Assembly (NCBI GenBank): GCA_963678855.1
Contig: OY787448.1
Coordinates: 1,054,001-1,118,000, forward strand
Direction: 5' to 3'
DNA: 64,000 nucleotides
DNA from: F22 sp963678855
Lineage (GTDB): Bacteria > Bacteroidota > Bacteroidia > Bacteroidales > Bacteroidaceae
The position numbers were made by a program, and so were the translations under genes. The first letter of the stretch is position 1; every line of letters starts with the position of its first letter. The notes under the pieces are model-generated. The model worked only from the letters and a program-made list of their open reading frames with translations, had not been told where the DNA came from and made no database searches. Shown piece after piece: positions 48,200-57,276 of the stretch.

Positions 48200-49963
48200 A
48201 TGGCTAATTTTTATTTAGATACACCAGAACTAAAGAAACATCTACAACATCCATTAATGGAGCGTATCATCACGTTGAAAGAGCGTGAGTTTAACGAAAA
48301 AGACGAATACGCTTATGCGCCTAAAGATGTGAAAGATGCACAAGATAACTATGACCGCGTATTAGAAATCGTGGGCGAAGTATGTGGAGATATCATCGCA
48401 CCAAATGCAGAAGGTGTTGATGTAGAAAAACCTGTCTGCAAAGATGGACGCGTGCAGTATGCATCAGGTACAGAACAAAACCTACAAGCTTGCCGTCAAG
48501 CAGGATTAATGGGTATGTCTATGCCACGCCGTCTTGGTGGACTGAACTTCCCTATCACTCCATACATTATGGCAGCTGATATGGTGTCGCGTAGTGATGC
48601 TGGCTTTGAAAACCTATGGGGGCTTCAAGACTGTGCAGAGACTATCTATGAATTTGGTAATGAAGAACAAAAACAAAAGTATATCACTCGTGTTTGCGAA
48701 GGTGAAACGATGAGTATGGACTTGACTGAGCCAGATGCTGGTTCCGACTTGCAGGCCGTCATGTTGAAAGCCACATACAGCGAAGAAGATGAATGCTGGT
48801 ATTTGAACGGTGTGAAACGCTTTATCACAAATGGAGATAGCGACATCCACTTGGTACTAGCTCGTTCTGAAGAAGGCAGCAAAGATGGACGTGGCCTATC
48901 TATGTTTATCTATGACAAGCGCGATGGTGGTGTCAATGTACGCCGTATCGAAAACAAGATGGGTATCAAAGGGTCGCCTACTTGTGAGCTTGTCTACAAA
49001 AATGCAAAGGCCGAACTATGTGGTAGTCAACGTCTAGGTTTGATTAAGTATGTCATGGCCTTGATGAACGGAGCACGTTTGGGTATCGCTGCACAATCAG
49101 TAGGAATCTCTGAAGCTTGTTACCGCGAAGCAAAAGCCTATGCTGCTGACCGTATGCAATTTGGCAAAGCGATTGACCAAATGCTTCCTGTAAGTGAGAT
49201 GTTGAATCTTATCAAAGCGAAACTAGATGCTAGTCGCTGCCTTCTATACGAAACTTGTCGTTACGTAGATATGTACAAGATTCTGGAAGACATTGGTAAA
49301 GAACGCAAGTTGACTCCAGAAGAACGCAAGGAACAAAAGATGTATGCTAAGCTAGCCGATTCATTTACGCCTATCGCTAAAGGTATGGGTAGTGAATTTG
49401 CCAATCAAAATGCATACGACTGTATCCAAGTGCATGGCGGTTCTGGTTTCATGAAAGACTATGCTTGCGAACGTATCTACCGTGATGTACGTATTACATC
49501 TATTTATGAAGGAACAACTCAACTGCAAGTTGTGGCTGCTATCCGTTATGTAACTACAGGTGCTTATCTTAAGCGCATCATGGAGTTTGAAGAAATGCTT
49601 GACACATCGGTAGCCAACTGTGCATCGGAAGGATACTACTGCGAATTTGCATCAGACTACAATACGGAAATCGAGCGTCTAGTGAAGATGCGTGAACAAC
49701 TAGAAGAAGCGACTACTCGTGTCGTAGAGGCAAAGAACCAAGAGTATCTTGACTTGCTATCTCGTCAACTAGTAGAGATGGCTGGCCATACTATTATGAG
49801 TCACCTACTTTTACAGAGTGTAAAGAATATACCTGAAATGCGTAATTCATGCCATGTCTATATTCGTTACGCAGCCGAAGAAGTGTTGAAGCATTACAAT
49901 AGAATCATGACTACTGAAATCAGCGATCTTCATATGTACCGTGTACAAAATGAAGAAGCTTAA
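48200..49963 (+). CDS. Acyl-CoA dehydrogenase
   Basis: 587 residues, longer than the 380-residue short-chain enzymes because of a C-terminal helical extension common in the Bacteroidota form. FAD motifs DLTEPDAGSDLQAV and NGVKRFITNGD are present, and the catalytic base Glu is in SIYEGTTQ. It oxidises an acyl-CoA to the enoyl-CoA and hands electrons to EtfAB. The operon contains no thiolase, hydratase or hydroxyacyl-CoA dehydrogenase, so it may serve a single step (for example butyryl- or acryloyl-CoA type chemistry) rather than full beta-oxidation; this is inference. Confidence 0.93.
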   Translation: MANFYLDTPELKKHLQHPLMERIITLKEREFNEKDEYAYAPKDVKDAQDNYDRVLEIVGEVCGDIIAPNAEGVDVEKPVCKDGRVQYASGTEQNLQACRQAGLMGMSMPRRLGGLNFPITPYIMAADMVSRSDAGFENLWGLQDCAETIYEFGNEEQKQKYITRVCEGETMSMDLTEPDAGSDLQAVMLKATYSEEDECWYLNGVKRFITNGDSDIHLVLARSEEGSKDGRGLSMFIYDKRDGGVNVRRIENKMGIKGSPTCELVYKNAKAELCGSQRLGLIKYVMALMNGARLGIAAQSVGISEACYREAKAYAADRMQFGKAIDQMLPVSEMLNLIKAKLDASRCLLYETCRYVDMYKILEDIGKERKLTPEERKEQKMYAKLADSFTPIAKGMGSEFANQNAYDCIQVHGGSGFMKDYACERIYRDVRITSIYEGTTQLQVVAAIRYVTTGAYLKRIMEFEEMLDTSVANCASEGYYCEFASDYNTEIERLVKMREQLEEATTRVVEAKNQEYLDLLSRQLVEMAGHTIMSHLLLQSVKNIPEMRNSCHVYIRYAAEEVLKHYNRIMTTEISDLHMYRVQNEEA

Positions 49964-49993
49964 ACGCTGATTCAATCGTTATATAGTATAAAG

Positions 49994-50028
49994 TGGGGTG
50001 TGTTGGAAATCGACACACCCCATTTTTT
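49994..50028 (+). terminator. Terminator of the etf operon
   Basis: Perfect 10-bp stem TGGGGTGTGT/ACACACCCCA with a 9-nt loop, then six T. Confidence 0.9.
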
Positions 50029-50062
50029 GCCTTATATATGTCCCTGAATTTAGGAGAACTTC

Positions 50063-50093
50063 TTTGATTTTTGGAAAAATAGACGTAAGTTTG
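50063..50093 (+). promoter_or_regulatory. Promoter of the TM2 gene
   Basis: TTTG (50063-50066), 19 bp, TAAGTTTG (50086-50093), 68 nt before ATG 50162. Confidence 0.6.
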
Positions 50094-50161
50094 TAACTCA
50101 TATTCAGGCAGTATTGCTTACCTATAGCCATTCTGCTATAACTAATAACAAAAAATATATT

Positions 50162-50374
50162 ATGAAAGAAAAAGGAATTGCATATGTTTTGTGGTTTTTC
50201 TTAGGTAGTTTATCTATGCACCGTTTCTATTTAGGTAAATGGGGAACAGGGTTATTGTACCTATTTACATTCCAACTATTCGGTATCGGTTGGATTATCG
50301 ATCTATTCCTTATCAGTGGCATGGTAGATCGTTATAACTACGAGCACGGATACTTACAAGGTAGACGTTACTAA
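50162..50374 (+). CDS. TM2-domain membrane protein
   Basis: 70 residues from ATG 50162 (an upstream TTG-initiated extension is not convincing). It consists almost wholly of a TM2 domain: two hydrophobic helices (about 6-22 and 30-50) flanking the conserved GSLSMHRFYLGKWGTG turn, and a Trp-Ile-Asp at the end of the second helix. Function unknown. Followed after 35 bp by an MscS-type channel gene. Confidence 0.88.
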   Translation: MKEKGIAYVLWFFLGSLSMHRFYLGKWGTGLLYLFTFQLFGIGWIIDLFLISGMVDRYNYEHGYLQGRRY

Positions 50375-50409
50375 TCCTTACTTATAACTTTACTAAACAT
50401 GACACGGTA

Positions 50410-51681
50410 ATGAACTTAACACAGTTTAATCGCCTTTTTATAGAGCTTTTCCATTGGGATACTACCAACGACACACATACGATGCTAGCTAAACTAGCCA
50501 CTGTGTGTGCCATCTTTTTACTTGCATGGGGATGTAATAAGCTCGTGCGTTATTTCTTGATGCATGTCGTTACTCCCATTATCAAAAAGACCAAAATCAA
50601 ATGGGATGACGTCTTGTTAGACCACGGGGTACTCACGCACATGAGTAAATTAGTGGCTCCTATCATCATCTATACCTTGACTCCAGCGGCATTGCCCGAA
50701 GGAGATTTTTGGTTTGAAGTGCTTGAGCGATTAAGTTTGGTGTACATCACCGTATCATTCACACGAATGATCAACTCCGTTTTCACCGCTATATATGATA
50801 TGTATAGTGGAAAACGTGAGTATGAGGGACGTCCGATTAAAGGCTTGTTGCAAACATGTCAAGTCATTCTAATCATCATTGCTGCCATTCTGTGCATTTC
50901 CATCATTATGGATGAATCACCCAAGACTCTATTGACGACACTGGGTGCATCGGCAGCTATCATCCTACTGATATTCCGCGATAGTATTATGGGTTTTGTA
51001 GCTGGCATACAGTTGGCAGCCAATGACATGGTCAAGGTAGGCGACTGGATCAGCATGCCAAAGTACAATGTAGATGGTAATATCATAGAGGTTAGCCTTA
51101 ACACAGTAAAAGTACAAAACTGGGATAATACAATTGTGACCGTCCCACCTTATGCCTTGGTGAGTGAATCAATGCAGAACTGGAAAGGGATGACCGAATC
51201 AGGTGGTCGCCGTATAAAACGATCTGTCTACATTGATCAAAACAGTGTAGCCTTCTTAAGTAAAGAAGAAATTGAAGCCCTTAAGAAGATACAGATTCTT
51301 CGTCCTTACCTAGAAGAAGAGGAAACAGAACTAGTAGAATACAACAAAAAGATGGGTATAGACGATAGCATCTTAGTGAATGGTCGTCGCCAAACCAATA
51401 TAGGTGTTTTCCGCGCATACTTAAAACAATATCTACTGAATCTGCCTGTTGTCAACCAAGACTTAACGTGTATGGTACGTCAATTGCCCCCGAGCCCCAA
51501 AGGTATTCCAATGGAACTATACTTCTTTAGTACGATTAAATCATGGGTAGCTTACGAAGGTGTGCAAGCGGATGTCTTCGATCATGTATTGGCTGTAGTA
51601 CCTCATTTTGGACTACGTGTATTCCAAGAACCTACTGGTGGGGAAATCAAGGATGCCATTGCAAACATTCCAAAGGCTTAA
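50410..51681 (+). CDS. MscS-family mechanosensitive channel, long form
   Basis: 423 residues with four to five N-terminal helices (about 20-185), the pore helix and upper beta domain (GFVAGIQLAANDMVKVGDWI), then a cytoplasmic domain. Resembles YbdG-type small-conductance channels with an insertion in the cytoplasmic part. It opens under membrane tension and protects against osmotic downshock. Distinct from the shorter MscS protein encoded at 56265-57197. Confidence 0.92.
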   Translation: MNLTQFNRLFIELFHWDTTNDTHTMLAKLATVCAIFLLAWGCNKLVRYFLMHVVTPIIKKTKIKWDDVLLDHGVLTHMSKLVAPIIIYTLTPAALPEGDFWFEVLERLSLVYITVSFTRMINSVFTAIYDMYSGKREYEGRPIKGLLQTCQVILIIIAAILCISIIMDESPKTLLTTLGASAAIILLIFRDSIMGFVAGIQLAANDMVKVGDWISMPKYNVDGNIIEVSLNTVKVQNWDNTIVTVPPYALVSESMQNWKGMTESGGRRIKRSVYIDQNSVAFLSKEEIEALKKIQILRPYLEEEETELVEYNKKMGIDDSILVNGRRQTNIGVFRAYLKQYLLNLPVVNQDLTCMVRQLPPSPKGIPMELYFFSTIKSWVAYEGVQADVFDHVLAVVPHFGLRVFQEPTGGEIKDAIANIPKA

Positions 51682-51728
51682 ACAAGACTAAAATGATATC
51701 AGGTGTCTATTAGCTGACAAGTTTTTTC

Positions 51729-51736
51729 TATCTTTG
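51729..51736 (+). promoter_or_regulatory. -7 box of the porin operon promoter
   Basis: TATCTTTG, exact match, 25 nt before ATG 51762. Confidence 0.5.
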
Positions 51737-51761
51737 CACCTAGATATCGTAAAATAACTAT

Positions 51762-53822
51762 ATGAAACAACAGAATATTCTAGTCCTTCTTTTCGGTTTA
51801 CTCTTCTTTTATGCGCTACCTGTGCAAGCTCAACGTCCTATGACACAGCAAGAGATGGAGAAGAAAGGGTATCAGATAGACCCTAGCATGAGGGTCGATA
51901 AAGATTCAACGAAAGTAGAAGTAGAAACTCCAGCCCCAAAGCTATATTCATGGAGACTTAGCAAGAACTTAGGGAATATTATCCCTGTGGTGGTTGATAC
52001 GCTGGCTCACAACTTCCAAAACGAGCAGTTGACAAGCGGAATGAAAGGACATTACAATTACCTTGGTAACTTGAATAGTCCTCGCATCAACCGTTTGTAT
52101 ATGGAGCGCCCGATATTTAGAGAAAACATCTTCTTGCAACCTTATTCTTATTTCATTATCAATCCAGAACAGGTTCACTTTACCAATAGTAATATTCCAT
52201 ATACTAACCTGACTTACTTCAAGGCTGGTAACAAACAGTATGGAGAGGAAAACTTCAAGTCGTATTTCAGTGTCAACGCAAATAAAGACTTGTCATTTGG
52301 ATTCCGCTTCAACTATTTGCTTGGCCGTGGATATTATGCCGACCAAGCTACCAAAGGCTTTAATGGTATGGTATTCAGCTCTTATAGAGGTAAACGTTAC
52401 CAACTGCACGCTGTGTACACCAGTAATTACATGGAAACAGTTGAAAATGGTGGTATAGAGGATGATAGATACATTACAGACCCACAAGCTATGGCTGAGG
52501 GAAAACGTAGTTATGAGACGATGAATATTCCGACGAATATGACATCAACTTGGAACACGAACCGCAACGCCATGTTCTACTTAACACACCGTTACAACTT
52601 AGGGTTTGAGAAAGAAACTGAAGTAGCTATCAAAGACTCAACTACAGCACAGCGCGATTCATTGGGTAATGTATTGCCTATGTTCCGTAAAGAATATGTC
52701 CCTGTCACTAGCTTTATCCATACAGTCAGTGTGGAACGTGACTTCCACCGATTCGCCTCGCGTGAAGAAGCTGCTGACTTATATGAGAACACATACTTAG
52801 CTCATACAAATGGATTGAGCAATGATACGACTCGCTACTTTAAGATACGTAACACATTCGGACTGAACCTTATGGAAGGTTTCAACCGCTATGCAAAAGC
52901 TGGATTGACAGCTTTCGTAACACACAAGTACGACCGTTATCTACTGATGGGACTAGAGGCCAAGAAAGAAGACATCTACAAAGAGAACCGCTTGTATGTA
53001 GGTGGTGAGCTACGTAAAACTCAAGGTAGTAAACTACACTATACCCTTTGGGGACAAGTTGGTGCTGGTATGGATGCTACAGGTGAAGCCCAATTCAAGG
53101 GAGACCTAGATTTCAACCAACCACTTTGGGGAGATACATTAAGTATCAGAGGTTTGGTGCGCTATAACCGCATGAAACCAAACTTCTATCTACGCCACTA
53201 CCATGGTACACACTTCTGGTGGGATCAGGATTTAGACACTGAGACACGCTTACGTCTTGGCGGTGAATTACAATCTCGTCGTTGGGGTACCAAGCTGTCT
53301 TTTGCTGTTGAAAACTTGACAAACTATGCTTATTTTGGGCAAAAAGGTATCGCTCAGCAATATGGTGAAGACATCCAAATGCTACAGGCTCAGTTGGAGC
53401 AAAACTTCAAGCTAGGTATCTTCCACTTAGACAATGAACTGACTTACCAAAAAAGTAGTGAGCAAGATATTATTCCAGTTCCAGACTTCTCGTTATACTC
53501 CAACTTCTACATCCAAACAGCCATAGCTAAGAAGGTACTAAAAGTACGTTTAGGTGCTGATGTACGTTACTTTACATCATATAAAGCTCCTTACTACGTA
53601 CCAGGAGTTAGTAATTATGGTTTGCAACCAGATGATGACCAAGTGGATATCGGTAACTATCCTATAGTCAACTTATACGCAAACTTACGACTAAAACGAA
53701 CACGTCTGTTTGTACAGTACTATCACGCTAATCAAGGAGATGGTGAATATTTCCTAGTCCCACACTACCCACTGAACCAAGCATTTGTAAAGTTTGGTGT
53801 TTCGTGGAACTTCTATGACTAA
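51762..53822 (+). CDS. Putative outer-membrane porin (Porin_10-like)
   Basis: 686 residues. Signal peptide about 1-24 (ends VQAQ). A Pro/Lys-rich region is followed by a long series of amphipathic strands rich in Tyr, and the sequence ends in VSWNFYD with aromatic residues near the terminus, as in outer-membrane barrels. The pattern fits the Bacteroidota putative porin family PF14121, whose solutes are unknown. First gene of a four-gene operon with 17-18 bp gaps. Confidence 0.82.
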   Translation: MKQQNILVLLFGLLFFYALPVQAQRPMTQQEMEKKGYQIDPSMRVDKDSTKVEVETPAPKLYSWRLSKNLGNIIPVVVDTLAHNFQNEQLTSGMKGHYNYLGNLNSPRINRLYMERPIFRENIFLQPYSYFIINPEQVHFTNSNIPYTNLTYFKAGNKQYGEENFKSYFSVNANKDLSFGFRFNYLLGRGYYADQATKGFNGMVFSSYRGKRYQLHAVYTSNYMETVENGGIEDDRYITDPQAMAEGKRSYETMNIPTNMTSTWNTNRNAMFYLTHRYNLGFEKETEVAIKDSTTAQRDSLGNVLPMFRKEYVPVTSFIHTVSVERDFHRFASREEAADLYENTYLAHTNGLSNDTTRYFKIRNTFGLNLMEGFNRYAKAGLTAFVTHKYDRYLLMGLEAKKEDIYKENRLYVGGELRKTQGSKLHYTLWGQVGAGMDATGEAQFKGDLDFNQPLWGDTLSIRGLVRYNRMKPNFYLRHYHGTHFWWDQDLDTETRLRLGGELQSRRWGTKLSFAVENLTNYAYFGQKGIAQQYGEDIQMLQAQLEQNFKLGIFHLDNELTYQKSSEQDIIPVPDFSLYSNFYIQTAIAKKVLKVRLGADVRYFTSYKAPYYVPGVSNYGLQPDDDQVDIGNYPIVNLYANLRLKRTRLFVQYYHANQGDGEYFLVPHYPLNQAFVKFGVSWNFYD

Positions 53823-53839
53823 CCTTCCAATCATGATTT

Positions 53840-54703
53840 ATGCGAATCATTAATCACGATAAAATACGTTTGTGGGGACGTTGGCTTATTTTTACCTTGC
53901 TAGCCTATGCAGTGATTCACTTCATGATACAATGGGTTAGAAAGTATCAAAATGAACAACGTCTAAGGACAAAGTATGCCTATAATACGGCTTACATTCC
54001 ACGTAATTGGCAAGATATTCTACAATCAGATACTTTACGTGCTGTCTGTCCTTATAACAGCATTGATTATTATGTAGTAGGAGATACAATCAAAGGATTT
54101 CAGTATGAACTGATACAAGCATTTGCCCAAAGCCACAGCTTGCATGTAGAAGTCGTTCCAGAGATGGATCTTCATAAACAATTGGTTGGTTTAGCACGTG
54201 GACAATACGATTTAGCCATAGGTGCAATTGCTTCTATTCAAGCTGTCAAAGACACCTTGCTAATGACCCGTCCTATTCTGCAAACTCAGCAAGTACTTAT
54301 TCAACGTAAACCAGGCCATGTGCGTTCTCTGCTTGACCTAGCAGGAGACACTATTTTCCTTCCCAATAATAGTCCAGCTATAGACCGTGTACAGCATCTA
54401 TCTGAGGAGATAGGCGACAGCATACACGTGGTCGAAGTGCCTGGCTACGGTGAAGAACAATTGATGGCTATGGTTGCCGATGGAGAGATAGGACTCACCG
54501 TATGCAACCTTCAAACGGCATCCGTCCTTATGGATTCATTGCCGCAACTAGCAGGGCTGGTACCTGTAAGCTTTACACAGTTTTATGCTTGGGGAGTGCC
54601 CAAGCATAATCCAGAACTGCGAGAAGCTCTAAATAAGTGGATAGACCGTACCAAAGACACAAGATGGTACCAAAAACTCTATCGTCGCTATTATAACAAA
54701 TAA
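53840..54703 (+). CDS. Membrane-anchored solute-binding-like protein (MltF N-domain type)
   Basis: 287 residues. One N-terminal membrane segment (about 14-31) is followed by a type-3 extracellular solute-binding domain: LRAVCPYNSIDYYV, GFQYELIQAFAQ, ARGQYDLAIGAIA and a closing DTRWYQKLYRRYY. The lytic transglycosylase domain of MltF is absent. It probably senses or binds a small ligand in the periplasm. Lies between the porin and an oxidoreductase gene, 17-18 bp from each. Confidence 0.85.
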   Translation: MRIINHDKIRLWGRWLIFTLLAYAVIHFMIQWVRKYQNEQRLRTKYAYNTAYIPRNWQDILQSDTLRAVCPYNSIDYYVVGDTIKGFQYELIQAFAQSHSLHVEVVPEMDLHKQLVGLARGQYDLAIGAIASIQAVKDTLLMTRPILQTQQVLIQRKPGHVRSLLDLAGDTIFLPNNSPAIDRVQHLSEEIGDSIHVVEVPGYGEEQLMAMVADGEIGLTVCNLQTASVLMDSLPQLAGLVPVSFTQFYAWGVPKHNPELREALNKWIDRTKDTRWYQKLYRRYYNK

Positions 54704-54721
54704 CTTAGGAGAATCAATAAG

Positions 54722-55708
54722 ATGACAAAGGATGTAATTAGATGGGGCTTTATCGGTTGTGGTGAAGCCGTAAAGCTAAAGACGATGCCCGCCTTTCTTC
54801 AAACTCCCAACTGTGAAGTGGTGGCTATCTTTAGCCGTACACTAAGCAAAGCTCGAGATTTTGCGAAAGAGTATGACATCAAAAGATATTATGATGATGT
54901 ACAAGATCTACTCGAAGATGAAAATGTAGACGCCGTCTATATTGCAACTCCACCTTCATCACATGCCACATTTGCTGTGATGGCAATGGAAGAAGGCAAG
55001 CCATGCTATATCGAAAAACCAATGGCTGCTACTTATGAGGAGTGTGCTCGCATCAACCGTGTCAGCAAAGCTACTGGTGTGCCATGCTTTGTGGCTTACT
55101 ATCGTAGACATCTACCTTATTTCCAAAAGATTAAAGACCTTGTTCAATCAGAAGCTATTGGTAAAGTTGTGAATGTGCAAATTCGTTTTGCTCAACCTCT
55201 GCGCGCAATGGATAGTAGTCAAAAAAATCTACCTTGGCGACTACGCCCAACTATCTCAGGTGGTGGATATTTCTATGATTTAGCTCCTCATCAACTAGAT
55301 ATACTCCAAGAGATGCACGGAGCCATACTAGAAGCTAAAGGATACAAAAGCAACCTTGGTGGGCTGTATGAGGCTGAAGATACCTTGAGTGCTTGTTTTA
55401 TGTTTGAAGATGGTTTAGTCGGGTCTGGTTCATGGTGTTTTATTGCTGAAGAATCAGCTCAAGAAGACCGTATCGAACTAATCGGAGATAAAGGCATGAT
55501 TTGTTTCTCTGTCTTTACCTACGATCCTATTGCATTGCATACGAAAGAAGGGCGGCAAGAGATTGTCGTAGAAAACCCTAAATATGTCCAACAGCCACTG
55601 ATTGAGAATGTGGTAAACACCTTAAGAGGGGTGGAAACCTGTGACTGTACAGGTGAGAGCGCGACCATGACAAATTGGGTAATGGATCGCATATTAGAAA
55701 AGTATTAA
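54722..55708 (+). CDS. Gfo/Idh/MocA family oxidoreductase
   Basis: 328 residues. N-terminal Rossmann domain with GFIGCGEAV (about 8-16) and IATPPSSHA, then the EKPMA motif with the conserved Lys, and a C-terminal alpha/beta domain with the His of DLAPHQLDIL. Reduces or oxidises a sugar or inositol derivative with NAD(P). The substrate is not predictable. Third gene of the porin operon. Confidence 0.92.
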   Translation: MTKDVIRWGFIGCGEAVKLKTMPAFLQTPNCEVVAIFSRTLSKARDFAKEYDIKRYYDDVQDLLEDENVDAVYIATPPSSHATFAVMAMEEGKPCYIEKPMAATYEECARINRVSKATGVPCFVAYYRRHLPYFQKIKDLVQSEAIGKVVNVQIRFAQPLRAMDSSQKNLPWRLRPTISGGGYFYDLAPHQLDILQEMHGAILEAKGYKSNLGGLYEAEDTLSACFMFEDGLVGSGSWCFIAEESAQEDRIELIGDKGMICFSVFTYDPIALHTKEGRQEIVVENPKYVQQPLIENVVNTLRGVETCDCTGESATMTNWVMDRILEKY

Positions 55709-55725
55709 CTTGTTACCAATTTAGT

Positions 55726-56196
55726 ATGACAAAAGAAGAACTAATGAGAGAGGCTATCCGATTAGCCACAGAAAACGTAGCCAATGGCGGTGGTCCATTT
55801 GGTGCTGTCATTGCAGACAAAGAAGGCAATATTTTAGCAACAGGTGTGAACCGAGTAACTGCTAGTCACGACCCAACTGCTCACGCAGAAGTAAGTGCTA
55901 TTCGTGCAGCAACTAGTAAACTCGGGCAGTTTGACCTTAGAGGATATGAAATCTTTAGTAGTTGCGAGCCATGTCCGATGTGTTTAGGTGCTATCTACTG
56001 GGCACGATTAGACAAGCTGTATTATGGCAACTCCCATACCGATGCGAAAAATATAGGCTTTGATGATTCGTTTATTTATGACGAATTACGACTTGCTCCA
56101 CCCAAGCGTGACCTTCCAAGTGAAGTATTGCTTGCTGATGAAGCGATTGCTACATTCCAAGCTTGGCAAAATAAAGAAGATAAGATCGAGTACTAA
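55726..56196 (+). CDS. guaD: Guanine deaminase, cytidine-deaminase fold
   Basis: 156 residues from ATG 55726. Zinc site formed by HAEVSAIR (His and catalytic Glu) and PCPMC. The segment YYGNSHTDAKNIGFDD with the C-terminal swap region matches GuaD of B. subtilis, which converts guanine to xanthine. Start choice: an upstream in-frame ATG at 55675 overlaps the oxidoreductase gene. Last gene of the porin operon. Confidence 0.88.
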   Translation: MTKEELMREAIRLATENVANGGGPFGAVIADKEGNILATGVNRVTASHDPTAHAEVSAIRAATSKLGQFDLRGYEIFSSCEPCPMCLGAIYWARLDKLYYGNSHTDAKNIGFDDSFIYDELRLAPPKRDLPSEVLLADEAIATFQAWQNKEDKIEY

Positions 56197-56207
56197 AGCT
56201 CAATATT

Positions 56208-56248
56208 GACTAGTCCTGAATATGCGTTACAGTTATTCAGGACTAGTC
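56208..56248. terminator. Hairpin between convergent guaD and mscS-like genes
   Basis: Perfect 15-bp stem (GACTAGTCCTGAATA and complement) with an 11-nt loop; no strong T run on either side. Confidence 0.65.
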
Positions 56249-56264
56249 ATGTTGACACTTTATC

Positions 56265-57197
56265 TTAAGGCTTACGTTGGTAAATATTCGTACAAGGGAA
56301 AGGGATTTCGATTTTCTCTTTGTCGAATCTATTCTTAATGCTTTCAAGCAAGTCACAGTTGATTACAAATGCATTGGCATAACTGCCAGTCCAACACCAT
56401 GCACGAAGGGTTATAGCAAAATCTCCAAGCTCCATCACACGGATGATGACTTGAGGCACACCAGCAGCTTTGTCTTCAGGAGTACGCATATCTACAAGCA
56501 TAGGGTGTTTCATGCACTCTTCACGCATCACATCCATAGCAAACTTTAAGTCTGTATCGTAAGCGATACCTACTTCAACAGCTGCACATGTTTCAGGGTC
56601 ACCAATAGATGAGTTCACAATATCTGCAGAGTTCATCTTGCTATTAGGAATGATAATTTTACGATTATCTAGTTGATTGATAACAGTATGGCGAAGACTA
56701 ATATCATCCACGTGACCTACATGACCATCCACTTTGATAAAATCACCTATACGGTAAGGCTTAGCTACTACGATAAAAATACCACTGATAAAGTTAGACA
56801 ACGCTTCTTGTGAAGCAAAACCAATAGCCATAGCAAACACCCCTGCACCTGCCAATAGTGATGTACCCAAAGTTTGTAATCCTGGGATCGTACGAAGAAT
56901 CATAATTCCCCCTACTACATAGATAGTGTAAATGATTACTTTACGTAGAAAAACAACTGTTGTTTTATCTAGTTTTGAATCTGGACCATACTGTCTATTT
57001 TTAGGGAACAACATCTTAATAATAGTCACGGCAATACCGATAATAATCAGTAGTACCATGATAGTTCCTACTATTTTCATCGTTGGCATCCACTCAGCAG
57101 CTACTCCCATACTGTTCAGTGTGTTTTCTACAGCACTATTCACGGGAAGCACAGAGGCTGTTTGGACAGAATCTTTTGCTAAATCTTGTTGAATCAT
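56265..57197 (-). CDS. MscS-family mechanosensitive channel, short form
   Basis: 310 residues. Three membrane helices (about 38-60, 85-103, 112-135), the Gly/Ala-rich pore helix (LGTSLLAGAGVFAMAIGFA) and the beta domain (VAKPYRIGDFIKVDGHVGHV) of classical MscS. The C-terminal alpha/beta vestibule follows. Divergent from the HD gene with overlapping promoters. Confidence 0.94.
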   Translation of the reverse strand: MIQQDLAKDSVQTASVLPVNSAVENTLNSMGVAAEWMPTMKIVGTIMVLLIIIGIAVTIIKMLFPKNRQYGPDSKLDKTTVVFLRKVIIYTIYVVGGIMILRTIPGLQTLGTSLLAGAGVFAMAIGFASQEALSNFISGIFIVVAKPYRIGDFIKVDGHVGHVDDISLRHTVINQLDNRKIIIPNSKMNSADIVNSSIGDPETCAAVEVGIAYDTDLKFAMDVMREECMKHPMLVDMRTPEDKAAGVPQVIIRVMELGDFAITLRAWCWTGSYANAFVINCDLLESIKNRFDKEKIEIPFPCTNIYQRKP

Positions 57198-57219
57198 AAG
57201 GCTATTGTTTTAAAATTAT

Positions 57220-57259
57220 TATATTTGCAAATATAGAAATAGAAAACCTATAAAGCAAA
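57220..57259. promoter_or_regulatory. Face-to-face divergent promoters of mscS-like and HD genes
   Basis: TATATTTGCAAATATA (57220-57235) is a perfect palindrome made of two abutting TAnnTTTG -7 boxes. The minus box has a TTTG -33 at the ideal 20-bp distance (57259-57256); the plus side lacks a good -33. Confidence 0.6.
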
Positions 57260-57276
57260 TCTTTTGAAATGAAAGC

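Noticed and set aside
42803..49963. One fatty-acid degradation cluster spanning the ligase and acyl-CoA dehydrogenase
   Set aside because: The genes are on opposite strands and separated by ruvA and thyA; proximity alone does not show linkage.
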